Of a stretch of 64,000 nucleotides of DNA, positions 16,660-26,239 are shown piece by piece. Source of the DNA: CAJXQU01 sp965223825 (GTDB lineage Bacteria > Pseudomonadota > Gammaproteobacteria > CAJXQU01); assembly GCA_965223825.1 (NCBI GenBank), contig OZ245018.1:2914001-2978000 (forward strand), read 5' to 3'. The first letter of the stretch is position 1. Every line of letters starts with the position of its first letter. The notes under the pieces are model-generated. The model was not told the origin of the DNA and made no database searches. It was given only the letters and a program-made list of their open reading frames with translations. Made by a program: the position numbers and the translations under genes.

Positions 16660-17337
16660 GTGCAGCTCTCGCAAGTTGTCCCGTGGGGACGGAATTTCAA
16701 CGAATATTGCGCGATGTTTAATTTGACTGATCGCGATCTCAACAAGAACATTCTTGGCTGCGGGGATGGACCAGCCTCATTCAACGCAGAACTCACTCGC
16801 CGCGGCGGTCAAATTATTTCTGTTGACCCCATTTATGCTTTTGACCAAGCGGATTTAAAAAACCGTATTGCGTTGGCTTACAACGACGTTCTCGCGCATG
16901 TGAACGCGCATCAAGATCAATTTAACTGGACGCAGTTTGAATCACCAGAACAACTCGGGAAGTGCCGCTTAGCGGCCATGCAAGATTTCCTCAAAGACTA
17001 TCCGAATGGTCGATCGCAATCTCGATATCTTGCACAAGCATTGCCCGATCTTACATTTACAGATCAGTATTTTGATCTTGCGCTCTGTTCCCATTTTTTA
17101 TTTTTATACACGGCGCATTTTGATCTCGATTTTCATCGTCGTTCGATCAAGAATTTATTACGCGTTTCTAACGAAATCAGAATCTACCCCTTGCTCGATC
17201 TCAGCGGAACCCCATCCCCGTTTGTTGACACCTTACTGCACGAACTTGAGCAAGAAAACCACATGGTTGAACTACACAAAGTAAAATATGAATTCCAAAA
17301 AGGCGCAACATCCATGCTGGTAATCTCGTCGCCGTAA
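16660..17337 (+). CDS. SAM-dependent methyltransferase-like protein
   Basis: A 225-residue protein started at the GTG at 16660, which has a GGAG ribosome binding site; an ATG at 16621 is in frame but has none. It begins with VQLSQVVPWGRNFNEYCAMF, followed by the class I methyltransferase glycine motif ILGCGDGPASFN and the acidic end of strand 2 (ISVDPIY). These are typical of an uncharacterised bacterial methyltransferase family. The late segment LALCSHFLFLYTAHFDLDFH fits the motif IV to V region. The substrate is unknown. It appears to be monocistronic. Confidence 0.8.
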   Translation: MQLSQVVPWGRNFNEYCAMFNLTDRDLNKNILGCGDGPASFNAELTRRGGQIISVDPIYAFDQADLKNRIALAYNDVLAHVNAHQDQFNWTQFESPEQLGKCRLAAMQDFLKDYPNGRSQSRYLAQALPDLTFTDQYFDLALCSHFLFLYTAHFDLDFHRRSIKNLLRVSNEIRIYPLLDLSGTPSPFVDTLLHELEQENHMVELHKVKYEFQKGATSMLVISSP

Positions 17338-17367
17338 ACTAAAAAAACATGCAGGGTTAATATATTT

Positions 17368-18861
17368 TTATTGATTAAAACCTGTCATGTTTTGATAACA
17401 CACTGGGCGTAAGAATCGCCTGATCGCCATTGTGCCGACGGAGGTCGCACCGAAGTTCGTAGAAGCCGGATACGGTCCGCTATGAACCATCGCATCACAG
17501 ACCTCAACGCCAGTCGGAAAACCATTCGCAAGTATGCGTCCGGCTTTTCGTTCAAGGATCGGTAGTAATTGCTCTGCTAAATCGTGTTCAGTTTCGTCAA
17601 GGTGAATCGTACATGTCAGCTGGCCTTGCAACTCATATGCGATTTTTTGCATTTCATTAAAATCGTTCACCTCAACCAAAATACCAACAGGTCCGAAAAC
17701 TTCCTCCGACAGCATTGGAGTCTCTCTCCAGGTGTTACCATCACAGCGAAACATTGTTGGCGAAATAGAACGTGAGTGATCTGCGTGACCGGCATAAAGC
17801 TGTTCGACGTTTCCTAGACTCGCTATGCGTGAGACACCTGCTCGACATGTATCCGCAATGCCTTGTGTGAGCATAATCTGTGGAGTGATGGCCTTCAGCT
17901 GTGGTTGCAGACTTTTTATAAACTCGTCGGAATTTTCGTTTTTGATGTAAATCAACACCCCAGGATTCGTGCAAAACTGTCCTGCGCCCATGACTAACGA
18001 TGCAACCCATTCTGTTGCGATCTGTTCTCCTCGTCGACGCATGGCTGTCGGTAAGAGAAACATTGGGTTGATGGATCCCAACTCACCATAAAAAGGGATC
18101 GGTGTTTCACGTTGAGCGCACAAATTAAACAGTTCCCGCCCAGCGCCCAAGCTTCCGGTAAAACCGACCGCGCAGATCAACGGATGTTTGACTAATGCTT
18201 GTCCAACACGAATTCCAGCATCTTGAATTAAGGAAAATATTCCGGGATGAAGATCGCATTTTTGTCGCGCGCTATCGATTGCTTGTGCCACAATTTCAGC
18301 CGTTCTAGGATGCGCTGGATGGCCTTTGACAATCACTGGGCAACCCGCCGCGAATGCCGATGCTGTATCGCCACCTGCTACCGAAAAAGCGAGAGGAAAA
18401 TTCGAGGCTCCGAAGATCGCGACAGGCCCGATCGGGCGTTGACGCATTTGCAGATCAGGTCTTGGTATCGGTGTGCGATCAGGCAGCGCTTGATCATGTC
18501 GAGTATCTTGTTGTTCGGCACGTAAAATATACTCAGCAAATGTCCGTAGTTGTCCCGTTGTGCGACCGCGCTCCCCGATCAATCTTGCTTCAGGTAAGCC
18601 CGTTTCTTGCGATCCGATTTCGGTGATCGCATCGGCTCGTAATTCAATCTCATCAGCAATGGCGTGTAAAAACTCTGCCCGTATTGTCTCTTTCGAATAG
18701 CCATAGGTCCAAAATGCCTCTTCTGCAGCCAACACCGCCTGCTCGACTTGAGCCTGGCTTCCTGTACTAAAAGTGTGTTTCGGACCCTGTGCTGGTGACG
18801 AGTCGAACACAACGTCGCCATCTTGCCATTCTCCTGCGATCAAATGTTTGCCGCTGATCAT
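17368..18861 (-). CDS. Aldehyde dehydrogenase, 2-oxoglutarate semialdehyde type
   Basis: A 497-residue NAD(P)-dependent aldehyde dehydrogenase. The start at 18861 is set by an AAAGGAGG ribosome binding site; 15 further in-frame codons upstream are probably untranslated. The stretch FGASNFPLAFSVAGGDTASA followed by CPVIVKGHPAHP is characteristic of the ketoglutarate-semialdehyde (2,5-dioxovalerate) group, which ends pentose, hexarate or hydroxyproline breakdown. The general base Glu is in YGELGSINP and the nucleophile Cys in GAGQFCTNPG. No sugar-catabolic partner genes are nearby, so the physiological substrate remains open. Confidence 0.88.
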   Translation of the reverse strand: MISGKHLIAGEWQDGDVVFDSSPAQGPKHTFSTGSQAQVEQAVLAAEEAFWTYGYSKETIRAEFLHAIADEIELRADAITEIGSQETGLPEARLIGERGRTTGQLRTFAEYILRAEQQDTRHDQALPDRTPIPRPDLQMRQRPIGPVAIFGASNFPLAFSVAGGDTASAFAAGCPVIVKGHPAHPRTAEIVAQAIDSARQKCDLHPGIFSLIQDAGIRVGQALVKHPLICAVGFTGSLGAGRELFNLCAQRETPIPFYGELGSINPMFLLPTAMRRRGEQIATEWVASLVMGAGQFCTNPGVLIYIKNENSDEFIKSLQPQLKAITPQIMLTQGIADTCRAGVSRIASLGNVEQLYAGHADHSRSISPTMFRCDGNTWRETPMLSEEVFGPVGILVEVNDFNEMQKIAYELQGQLTCTIHLDETEHDLAEQLLPILERKAGRILANGFPTGVEVCDAMVHSGPYPASTNFGATSVGTMAIRRFLRPVCYQNMTGFNQ

Positions 18862-19027
18862 GCTGCCTCCTTTAATGATTTCTTTTAAAGCAGCATACGC
18901 CGACAATGAATCTGAGGTACCGTGTATTGGTTAATTTATGCGTTTAGTTATTTTCAACAATGGATCGAACACACAACGGCAACCTATTTATGGCATATTG
19001 TCGGATTCCTAGTCCTGTAATCATTCC

Positions 19028-20125
19028 ATGCCATATCGTTATTTTTTTCTCTCGTTGTTTCTTGTGGGCTGTTCGAACAATCCGGATTCACAACCGCGAG
19101 ACCAGGCGAATGTCTCTATCGCTTTCGCCTCTTGTATTCGACAATGGGATGCGCAACCCGCCTGGCAAAGCATTAACCAACTTTCTCCCGATGCGTTTAT
19201 TTTCCTAGGGGATAATGTCTACACTGATGTTGGAGACTATAAGAATAAAGCCGAACCAGCGCGCATTAAAACAGCTTATCAAGAACAGGCGAACAACCCT
19301 GTTTATCAACATTTTCTCGAAACGGCCAACGCAAATAAAACTCACATTTACGCCACGTGGGATGATCACGATTTTGGTATGAATGATGCGGGTGCAGACT
19401 ATCCGTTTAAGGTTGAATCTAAAAAAGCATTCATGGATTTTTTTCAGATCAACTCGACGGTGACAGCGAATGATCAACCGGGTATTTATCGCAGTCAATT
19501 ACAACGAATTGACGGTTTAAAAGTACAGTTTCTTACGCTCGACACGCGCAGCTTTCGATCACCTCTGGTACCTGCTGAAACAACGACAAGTTGTCCACGC
19601 GTTCATCTCGGAGCAAATACACAACACGATGCAACCATTCTAGGTGATGCGCAATGGCAATGGTTGGAAAGGCAGCTGCAACAGCCCGCCGATCTTCGCA
19701 TTCTCATCAGCAGTATTCAGCTCATTCCTACGCAACATTGTTTTGAAAAATGGGCAAACTTTCCAGCAGAACGACAACGACTTATTGATCTCATTTCACA
19801 CACGCAAGCAAATGGTGTGATTGTCGTCAGTGGTGATCGGCATCATGCTGAAATCAGCCGTTTAGTCGATCCGTCTTTAGCCTATCCCTTGTTTGAAATG
19901 ACCGCCAGTGGACTGAATTCCGCGATCGGGCATTGGGGCAAAATTCAACCGGAGGAAAATGCGTTCCGCGTCGGATCAGATCGACACACGATGGATAACT
20001 TTGGCTCGATCACGATCCGAACATCAGCCCAAGAAACACAACTCGATCTCCGCATCCATACTGTCACCGGCGACATTGTTCAGCAGATCGTTCTACCGTT
20101 AAAAGAATTGCTGCCAGCAAATTAA
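19028..20125 (+). CDS. PhoD-like alkaline phosphatase family lipoprotein
   Basis: A 365-residue exported protein with a lipobox (FLVGC, Cys at about 15), so it is probably anchored in a membrane and faces the periplasm. Metallophosphatase motifs are visible: FLGDNVYTD, TWDDHDFGMND and SGDRHHAEISR, which supply the metal-binding Asp, Asn and His residues of the PhoD/metallophosphatase fold. It likely hydrolyses phosphodiesters or phosphomonoesters. No Pho box was identified. The following gene is on the same strand about 100 nt downstream. No clear ribosome binding site precedes the ATG. Confidence 0.87.
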   Translation: MPYRYFFLSLFLVGCSNNPDSQPRDQANVSIAFASCIRQWDAQPAWQSINQLSPDAFIFLGDNVYTDVGDYKNKAEPARIKTAYQEQANNPVYQHFLETANANKTHIYATWDDHDFGMNDAGADYPFKVESKKAFMDFFQINSTVTANDQPGIYRSQLQRIDGLKVQFLTLDTRSFRSPLVPAETTTSCPRVHLGANTQHDATILGDAQWQWLERQLQQPADLRILISSIQLIPTQHCFEKWANFPAERQRLIDLISHTQANGVIVVSGDRHHAEISRLVDPSLAYPLFEMTASGLNSAIGHWGKIQPEENAFRVGSDRHTMDNFGSITIRTSAQETQLDLRIHTVTGDIVQQIVLPLKELLPAN

Positions 20126-20223
20126 GTATCTTCCAGTCTCAATTCTAAACTCAGTTCCGTCTATTTAATTTCCACACTAGACAGCCGCTAAAGAGGCTAT
20201 CTGTATTTTTGGCTTAAACCTCT

Positions 20224-20949
20224 GTGCTTTACGCAAAACTTATCCCGATCAGTTTTATTATTCTGCTGCTTAGCTTTTGTCAGCGTAATGATCTCTCAAA
20301 TGAAATACCGATCATGCCGTCACTTAACCAAGCGCCTAAACAAACACCTCTAGATGAAAAACCGTTTCACGTTGCGATTGAAGATAAGCAATACCTCATC
20401 GAACCACAGTATGATTACGATCTGATTGGAATGGTTGTCTCCTACGCACATCACAACGGAAATTATGGTGTGCATAAACGCTGGGGAGATCATTTAAATG
20501 TCGCTGATATTTGTGTGATCTGGCAGGACAATGCACACACCGCACAGCTCGATAAATTAGATTTTTGGAATGGTGAATTCACCTGTAATGTACAAACAGA
20601 TGATAACGTGGCATGGGCCAGTTTTCACATGAATCAGTTATCAAATAACCATTTATTGACGACGGATGATCGTATTCGCGATCAGCTTAAAGCTATCAAT
20701 ATTGGTGATCAGATCCGGATTAAGGGTTGGTTGGTGAATTACGGTCAGCGTGCTGATCAGATGCGCAAAACCAGTATCACGCGCGAAGATACTGGCAATG
20801 GCGCATGTGAAACGTTGTACGTTAAACAGGTTGAGATTTTACAACCTTATTCAAACCTCTGGCGAAAATTAATGTGGATTTCTTTATTCGTCTTTATCGG
20901 ATCATTATTTTTCTATTTTCAGGCACCGCATCGTGCTCGCGGTGCCTGA
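20224..20949 (+). CDS. Hypothetical membrane-anchored protein
   Basis: A 241-residue protein with a GTG start, a hydrophobic N-terminus (about 4-19) that could be a signal or anchor, and a C-terminal membrane segment (WRKLMWISLFVFIGSLFFYF). The periplasmic middle contains ADICVIWQDNAHTAQ, WNGEFTCNV and MNQLSNNHLL, typical of a conserved proteobacterial family that I recognise only as uncharacterised. It follows the PhoD-like gene. The stop codon lies within a strong hairpin. Confidence 0.68.
   Translation: MLYAKLIPISFIILLLSFCQRNDLSNEIPIMPSLNQAPKQTPLDEKPFHVAIEDKQYLIEPQYDYDLIGMVVSYAHHNGNYGVHKRWGDHLNVADICVIWQDNAHTAQLDKLDFWNGEFTCNVQTDDNVAWASFHMNQLSNNHLLTTDDRIRDQLKAINIGDQIRIKGWLVNYGQRADQMRKTSITREDTGNGACETLYVKQVEILQPYSNLWRKLMWISLFVFIGSLFFYFQAPHRARGA
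20920..20948. terminator. Hairpin between convergent genes
   Basis: CAGGCACCGC and GCGGTGCCTG form a perfect 10-bp stem around a 9-nt loop, overlapping the end of the gene at 20224. No long T tract follows on either strand, so it is a weak terminator by the usual rule, but it sits exactly between convergent genes. Confidence 0.5.
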
Positions 20950-20966
20950 ACTTCATATTATACAAT

Positions 20967-21467
20967 TTACTTAACACCCAGTTGCGTAAATAGCGTGTGA
21001 ATATCTAACACATCCCAATGTTCCGCCAGCTTGCCATCTTCAATACGGAAGATATCAACGGCATCAAATTGATAGGTTTTATTTGTCGCCGGAATCCCTA
21101 ACCACTCACCGGTTTGGGTACCCGTGTATTGTCCATAAACCCAAACAAATTCATCATTTACGATTATATTTTTCAGGTTATAAGCAAAGTCTGGAACGGC
21201 CGTAAACCAGTCGTGGAAAAAATTCTGAAACCCAATCACGCCTTGTTCAACCAATGGGTTATGTTGGATATATGCTTCCTTCATGTACTTCGTTAAGTTC
21301 TCTAGATTTTTCTGTTCAAAAACCTCTTTCGCAAATCCACCGATTAATTCCAGGTTTGCTTGCTCTTTTGTTTGTTCAATCGTTGCTGTATTTGTTTCAG
21401 CCATGACAGTACCTCCGGCCAGATTAAAAATGAAAATGTTTAATAATAAAAATCGTGTTAATTTCAT
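20967..21467 (-). CDS. SnoaL-like exported protein (NTF2 fold)
   Basis: A 166-residue protein with a signal peptide (LLLNIFIFNLAGGTVMAET, cleavage near residue 23) and a SnoaL/NTF2-like domain: YIQHNPLVEQGVIGF, FHDWFTAVPDF and FDAVDIFRIEDGKLAEHWDV. The family includes polyketide cyclases and many stress-related hydrolase-like proteins; here the exact reaction is unknown. The ATG has an AGAGAAGAAG ribosome binding site. It is divergent from an HxlR regulator, which probably controls it. Confidence 0.87.
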   Translation of the reverse strand: MKLTRFLLLNIFIFNLAGGTVMAETNTATIEQTKEQANLELIGGFAKEVFEQKNLENLTKYMKEAYIQHNPLVEQGVIGFQNFFHDWFTAVPDFAYNLKNIIVNDEFVWVYGQYTGTQTGEWLGIPATNKTYQFDAVDIFRIEDGKLAEHWDVLDIHTLFTQLGVK

Positions 21468-21502
21468 ATCTTCTTCTCTACATTTCGTAACGAGCGCTGA
21501 TC

Positions 21503-21558
21503 ATATACACTATGGTATATTTTAGTAAGAAGGCACTTATAAGTTATATAGGTACCTA
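21503..21558. promoter_or_regulatory. Dyads in the HxlR/SnoaL intergenic region
   Basis: Two symmetric elements lie between the divergent genes: ATATAC-N6-GTATAT (21503-21520) and the palindrome TAGGTACCTA (21549-21558), followed by the related TAACTA and GGTAA words before the HxlR start. They are plausible HxlR operators; this is inferred from position. Confidence 0.5.
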
Positions 21559-21580
21559 AAAGTAACTAAAGGTAATTGAA

Positions 21581-21952
21581 ATGATGAAATGGGATATTTT
21601 TAACGCAGCGTGTCCGACGCGATTAGTGCTAAATCGGATCGCAGATAAATGGACGGTGATGATCGTGATCGCACTGGCAGAGGAAACGAAGCGCTTCGGT
21701 GAATTACGTCGTGAAATCGATGGAATTTCCCAAAAAATGCTGACACAGACATTGCGTGGGCTAGAACGTGACGGGCTGATCTCACGAAAAGTGTATCCAA
21801 CGATTCCACCCAAAGTGGAGTATTCGTTAACCAAGCTGGGGCTCAGTTTGGTCGACGCCTTAGAATCAATGCGGATCTGGTCAGAAGAAAATATTAAACA
21901 GGTTATGAAGTCGCAGAAACTCTACGACAAGCAACAGTGCGAGAAAATATAA
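21581..21952 (+). CDS. HxlR-family transcriptional regulator
   Basis: A 123-residue winged-helix protein with the HxlR signature: ACPTRLVLNRIADKWTVMIV at the N-terminus, RFGELRREIDGISQKMLTQTLRGLERDGLI for the recognition helix region, and PPKVEYSLTKLG in the wing. Members often sense aldehydes, quinones or oxidants through the N-terminal Cys, which is present here (Cys10). AAAGG precedes the ATG. It is divergent from the SnoaL-like gene, the likely target. Confidence 0.93.
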   Translation: MMKWDIFNAACPTRLVLNRIADKWTVMIVIALAEETKRFGELRREIDGISQKMLTQTLRGLERDGLISRKVYPTIPPKVEYSLTKLGLSLVDALESMRIWSEENIKQVMKSQKLYDKQQCEKI

Positions 21953-22220
21953 TTTCCCTGATCGAAATCTAACGGACAATTAAACCAAACGACAGCCTTA
22001 CACGTGTTTAGCACTGCAGTGAGTGGAGTGCCCATTTGTTACTTTTATACTTCTCAGAGCTTGGCACAATCCACCGCTAGCGCAACAATCGGCATGCCCT
22101 TGCTATATAAACGTGCGCCGTCGATTGTTAAAAAAATTCGAAATAAATATTTCGTCCGCTTTATCACTATCCGCTGATATACTTATACGCTCATTCGTTA
22201 GATAAATATGCTTAGCATTC

Positions 22221-23564
22221 ATGCCCAACGATCTCGCCCACCACCCACCAGCTCCGGTCTCTTTATTCAATGCATTTTTGTACTGGTTAAAACTTGGCTT
22301 TATCAGTTTTGGTGGCCCAGCGGGACAAATAAGTATGATGCATCAAGAACTGGTGGAAAAACGCCGCTGGATCTCAGAGCGTCGTTTTCTCCACGCCTTA
22401 AATTTCACAATGGTCCTACCCGGGCCTGAAGCACAGCAACTCGCCACCTATATTGGCTGGCTCATGCACGGCACACGTGGTGGGATTATTGCCGGTGTGC
22501 TGTTTGTTTTACCATCATTGTTTATTCTGATCGCACTAACCTGGCTCTATTTAAACTATGGTGATGTGCCGCTGATCGCGGGCGTGTTATATGGCATTAA
22601 GCCCGCTGTTACGGCGATTGTTCTTTTCGCCGCCTATCGCATTGGATCGCGCGCATTAACCAATCCCATTTTAAAGCTGCTTGCCCTCTTAAGTTTTATT
22701 GCTATTTTTGCGTTGTCTGTGCCGTTCCCACTGATCATTCTGAGCGCTGCCCTCATCGGTTTCATTGGCTCCCGCCTCAACCCCACACTATTTGACACCA
22801 AAGTAAAACAAAACGACTACAATACAACTTATGGGCCCGCACTGATCGACGATGAGACACCATTACCTGCTCACATGCAGATGCCAGTTCGACGCTTGAT
22901 CACACGTCTTGTCACTGGCGTATTGATCTGGCTTGTCGCGATGGGCTTATTAGTACATTATTTTGATCTACACGGCACACTGACGCAGATGGGATGGTTT
23001 TTCAGTAAAGCTGCACTGGTGACATTCGGCGGTGCATACGCGGTGCTACCGTATGTTTATCAAGGTGGCGTTGAACATTTTGCTTGGTTAAGTGGTCCGC
23101 AAATGATCGATGGCCTCGCCTTGGGTGAGACAACTCCAGGACCTCTGATCATGATCGTTGCGTTTATTGGTTTTGTTGGTGGATGGAATTCGGCAATTTT
23201 TGGTGCGGACTGGATCACATTATCCGCAATCGCTGGTGCTAGTATCGCCACTTTTTTCACTTTCCTGCCATCCTTTATATTAATTTTAATTGGTGCGCCA
23301 ATGATCGAGGCGTCACGTCATGCATTGCATTTCACTGCACCACTCCGTGCAATTACCGCTGCAGTGGTTGGCGTCATTATTAATCTCGCGTTTTTTTTCG
23401 CCCAGCATGTTTTATGGCCAGATGGTTTTGCCAATGGGTTGGATTTGTTTTCCGCGCTTATCGGCGCGCTTGCTATGATCGTATTATTTCATTTTAATCT
23501 AAGTATTATTAAAGTGATTATTTTGAGTGCATTACTTGGTTTACTAAATTTAGCGTTTACCTGA
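22221..23564 (+). CDS. chrA: Chromate transporter ChrA
   Basis: A 447-residue membrane protein with two homologous CHR halves. The first has FWLKLGFISFGGPAGQISMM and FTMVLPGPEAQQLATYIGW; the second has FFSKAALVTFGGAYAVLPYV and LALGETTPGPLIMIVAFIGF. Long-chain ChrA proteins of this type export chromate, taken up by mistake through sulfate carriers. The ribosome binding site is weak. No chrB regulator is adjacent. nhaA follows 46 nt later on the same strand, so co-transcription is possible. Confidence 0.93.
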   Translation: MPNDLAHHPPAPVSLFNAFLYWLKLGFISFGGPAGQISMMHQELVEKRRWISERRFLHALNFTMVLPGPEAQQLATYIGWLMHGTRGGIIAGVLFVLPSLFILIALTWLYLNYGDVPLIAGVLYGIKPAVTAIVLFAAYRIGSRALTNPILKLLALLSFIAIFALSVPFPLIILSAALIGFIGSRLNPTLFDTKVKQNDYNTTYGPALIDDETPLPAHMQMPVRRLITRLVTGVLIWLVAMGLLVHYFDLHGTLTQMGWFFSKAALVTFGGAYAVLPYVYQGGVEHFAWLSGPQMIDGLALGETTPGPLIMIVAFIGFVGGWNSAIFGADWITLSAIAGASIATFFTFLPSFILILIGAPMIEASRHALHFTAPLRAITAAVVGVIINLAFFFAQHVLWPDGFANGLDLFSALIGALAMIVLFHFNLSIIKVIILSALLGLLNLAFT

Positions 23565-23610
23565 TAGCTTTATAAACTTACTTAGGATTTCAAAGTCTGA
23601 CTTTACTTCT

Positions 23611-24798
23611 ATGAATAAACAAAAATCACTCGCTCCCCTCGAACAATTTTTTGCCACCCCGTCTGCTGGCGGCATCCTACTAATGTCAGCAACCGTCTTA
23701 GCGCTCATTATGGCTAATTCACCATTACGACACTTTTATAATTTATTGATCGAGATTCCTGTTGTGGTGCGCTTTGGGGAATTAATCATCTCTAAACATT
23801 TACTGGTTTTGGTTAATGATGGCCTGATGGCATTTTTCTTTTTACTGGTAGGACTCGAGTTAAAACGCGAGTTTATTAGTGGTGAACTATCTGACCGCAA
23901 GCATGTCATTTTACCCGCCGTCGGCGCAGTCGGCGGTATGGCGATTCCGGCCTTGATCTATATCGCTATGAATATCGAAGAGCCCGTTGGGATGCATGGC
24001 TGGGCAATCCCTGCTGCGACCGACATCGCATTCGTTCTTGGCATTCTTTCCTTACTCGGCCCAAGGGTGCCTATCAGTCTAAAATTATTCCTGACATCAC
24101 TCGCGATTTTTGATGACATTGGCGCCATTTTAATTATCGCCTTTTTCTACACGAGCAAGATTTCATTTCTTGCCCTGTCTATCGTTGGTGTCTGCATACT
24201 TTTTCTAATCATTCTCAATCGTACTGGCGTATCAGGTTTACGACTTTATATGTTGATAGGGTTAGTCATGTGGGTTTCATTGCTTAAATCTGGCGTGCAC
24301 GCAACACTTGCAGGTGTGTTATTAGCAATGTTTATCCCTTATAAAACACAACGAAACCCCTTTATCTCCCCGTTGAAAAATCTCGAGCATATGCTGCATT
24401 CCATGGTGTATTTTTTCATCATACCTGTGTTTGCATTCTGTAATGCAGGCCTTACCTTCGAAGGCATTGGCAAGGAGCAATTACTACACCCAATTCCATT
24501 AGGTATCGCCTCTGGTTTATTTATCGGTAAACAAGTGGGGGTGTTTGGTTTTTGCTGGGTGGCCATCAAACTTAACTATGCAAAACTGCCAGAAGGGGTT
24601 TCTTGGCTAACGTTATACGGCGCCGCAATCTTGTGCGGAATTGGTTTCACCATGAGCCTATTCATCGGTTCGCTGGCCTTCGACAGTCACGGTATCCCTC
24701 GCCATGTTGATGAACGCTTAGGTATTTTACTCGGATCCTTATTCTCTGGCGTATTAGGTTACCTAATTTTGAAACGAAGCTTAAAAGCGAAAGCGTGA
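23611..24798 (+). CDS. nhaA: Na+/H+ antiporter NhaA
   Basis: A 395-residue polytopic antiporter of typical length (E. coli 388). Signature segments are LVNDGLMAFFFLLVGLELKR, AATDIAFVLG and LAIFDDIGAILIIAFFY, the last holding the paired Asp residues that bind Na+ and H+. It expels Na+ in exchange for protons, which suits a marine or alkaline-stressed organism. The stop overlaps the GTG start of the lipocalin gene by 4 nt. No strong ribosome binding site precedes the ATG. Confidence 0.95.
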   Translation: MNKQKSLAPLEQFFATPSAGGILLMSATVLALIMANSPLRHFYNLLIEIPVVVRFGELIISKHLLVLVNDGLMAFFFLLVGLELKREFISGELSDRKHVILPAVGAVGGMAIPALIYIAMNIEEPVGMHGWAIPAATDIAFVLGILSLLGPRVPISLKLFLTSLAIFDDIGAILIIAFFYTSKISFLALSIVGVCILFLIILNRTGVSGLRLYMLIGLVMWVSLLKSGVHATLAGVLLAMFIPYKTQRNPFISPLKNLEHMLHSMVYFFIIPVFAFCNAGLTFEGIGKEQLLHPIPLGIASGLFIGKQVGVFGFCWVAIKLNYAKLPEGVSWLTLYGAAILCGIGFTMSLFIGSLAFDSHGIPRHVDERLGILLGSLFSGVLGYLILKRSLKAKA

Positions 24799-25412
24799 TC
24801 AAGCATTATGAGATGCATGATCACTTCAACCTGATCAAGGCAGCGCTGTCGGGTGTGATTCATTTTCCTGAAAATAAACACTCGCAGCGCGTTGTCTTCC
24901 CGTTAATACTGTTTTTGGTGTTTGGATTAACGGGCTGTACGGGTAAACCCGATGGTGTTGAACCGGTTAAAGATCTAGAAATTTCGCGCTATCTCGGCAC
25001 CTGGTATGAGATAGCGCGGCTTGATCACGTTTTTGAACGGGGGCTTTCGCATGTCACCGCAACGTATTCCTTACGTGAAGATGGCGGACTGACCGTGATC
25101 AATAGGGGACTTTCTGCACGAGATGACCGCTGGCAAGAAGCACAAGGCCGCGCACATTCTGTGCATGAAGACAACAATCAAATCGGTCATTTGAAAGTGT
25201 CTTTTTACGGACCATTTTATGCGTCGTATGTCATCTTTGATCTCGATCGAGAAAACTATCAATATAGTTTTGTTTCCGGTAATACGATCAAACACCTTTG
25301 GCTACTGGCACGTACCCCGACGGTGGATCAAGCCATCATTGATGATTTTATTACGCAGGCTGAGTCGCTTGGTTTTGATACTGAAAATTTAATCTTCGTT
25401 GATCAGCAGTAA
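24795..25412 (+). CDS. blc: Outer-membrane lipocalin (Blc-like)
   Basis: Up to 205 residues from a GTG overlapping the nhaA stop (GTGA); Met7 is an alternative start. A hydrophobic signal ends in the lipobox GLTGC (Cys near 49), so the signal is unusually long if the GTG is used. The lipocalin hallmark GTWYEIARLDHVFERG follows, then the beta-barrel and LWLLARTPTVD. Bacterial lipocalins bind lysophospholipids or fatty acids in the periplasm and respond to envelope stress. Translational coupling to nhaA is suggested by the overlap. Confidence 0.9.
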   Translation: MIKHYEMHDHFNLIKAALSGVIHFPENKHSQRVVFPLILFLVFGLTGCTGKPDGVEPVKDLEISRYLGTWYEIARLDHVFERGLSHVTATYSLREDGGLTVINRGLSARDDRWQEAQGRAHSVHEDNNQIGHLKVSFYGPFYASYVIFDLDRENYQYSFVSGNTIKHLWLLARTPTVDQAIIDDFITQAESLGFDTENLIFVDQQ

Positions 25413-25433
25413 TTCATTTTCGCACAGACAAAC

Positions 25434-26084
25434 TCAGGTCAATGCGAAAACCTTCTCCCACATCTCTGTTAATCCGCGATCTTGGAAACGAATATTTTCT
25501 TCCAAAACATTATGAGCTTCGAGACGAGCAAGATTCGCATGCTGTGCGTAGAGCGACATGACTTCATCTTCGAAAACACAAAACGGAGGTCCTGACATTT
25601 GGCCATCTGGATACTCCATCGTAATCAGGAGTTTTCGCGTGTGATCGGGCAGAAGATTGTAAAGATGTTCCACATAGGCTTTACGCATGTCTGAAGGTAA
25701 CGCGATGAGCGCGGCGCGATCGTAAATGGCGGCAACACCTTCTAAATAATCAGGCGTAAGCTCAAAATAGTCGCCCTGTAACAGCGTTAAGTTATGCACC
25801 GAATAAGATTTGAATTTGCCGATATGGCTAATGGTCGGTTGGATATTCAGTTCGTCAAAAAATTGCGTGATCGCAAGCTCGCTGATCTCAATACCGATGA
25901 TGGGATGGCCTTGTTTTCGTAGCCACAACATGTCCCGGCTCTTCCCGCAGAGAGGGACAAATACCGTAGCACCGGGCTCCACGCCCAAGGACTTCCATGC
26001 GTTTTTCAAATAAGGGTTGATCGTTTCCTGGTGAAATCCGATCTGGTTTTGTTGCCAACGTTCTATCCAGCTATCGCTTTGCAT
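25434..26084 (-). CDS. tpm: Thiopurine S-methyltransferase
   Basis: A 216-residue class I methyltransferase, started at the ATG at 26084, which has a GGAG ribosome binding site and matches the family's usual beginning (SDSWIERWQQNQIGFHQ). A longer frame reaches 26132. Motifs are VFVPLCGKSRDMLWLRKQGH and GIEISELAI for the cofactor site, and YDRAALIALPSDMRKAY. Bacterial TPMTs methylate thiols and also selenium and tellurium species. It is convergent with the lipocalin gene. Confidence 0.93.
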   Translation of the reverse strand: MQSDSWIERWQQNQIGFHQETINPYLKNAWKSLGVEPGATVFVPLCGKSRDMLWLRKQGHPIIGIEISELAITQFFDELNIQPTISHIGKFKSYSVHNLTLLQGDYFELTPDYLEGVAAIYDRAALIALPSDMRKAYVEHLYNLLPDHTRKLLITMEYPDGQMSGPPFCVFEDEVMSLYAQHANLARLEAHNVLEENIRFQDRGLTEMWEKVFALT

Positions 26085-26239
26085 TTCGCGTGCTCCGTGT
26101 CGTTGTGCCCAGTTTGTTTTTTTGGGGTTCATTGTACTCAGTCTGTGTAGGAATAAAACCCCATTCTGGATGAGTTTAGACGTTTCTGAGCGGTTTTCAT
26201 CTTCATGAATAATCTTTGCTAAAATAGACCTTTAGAGAC

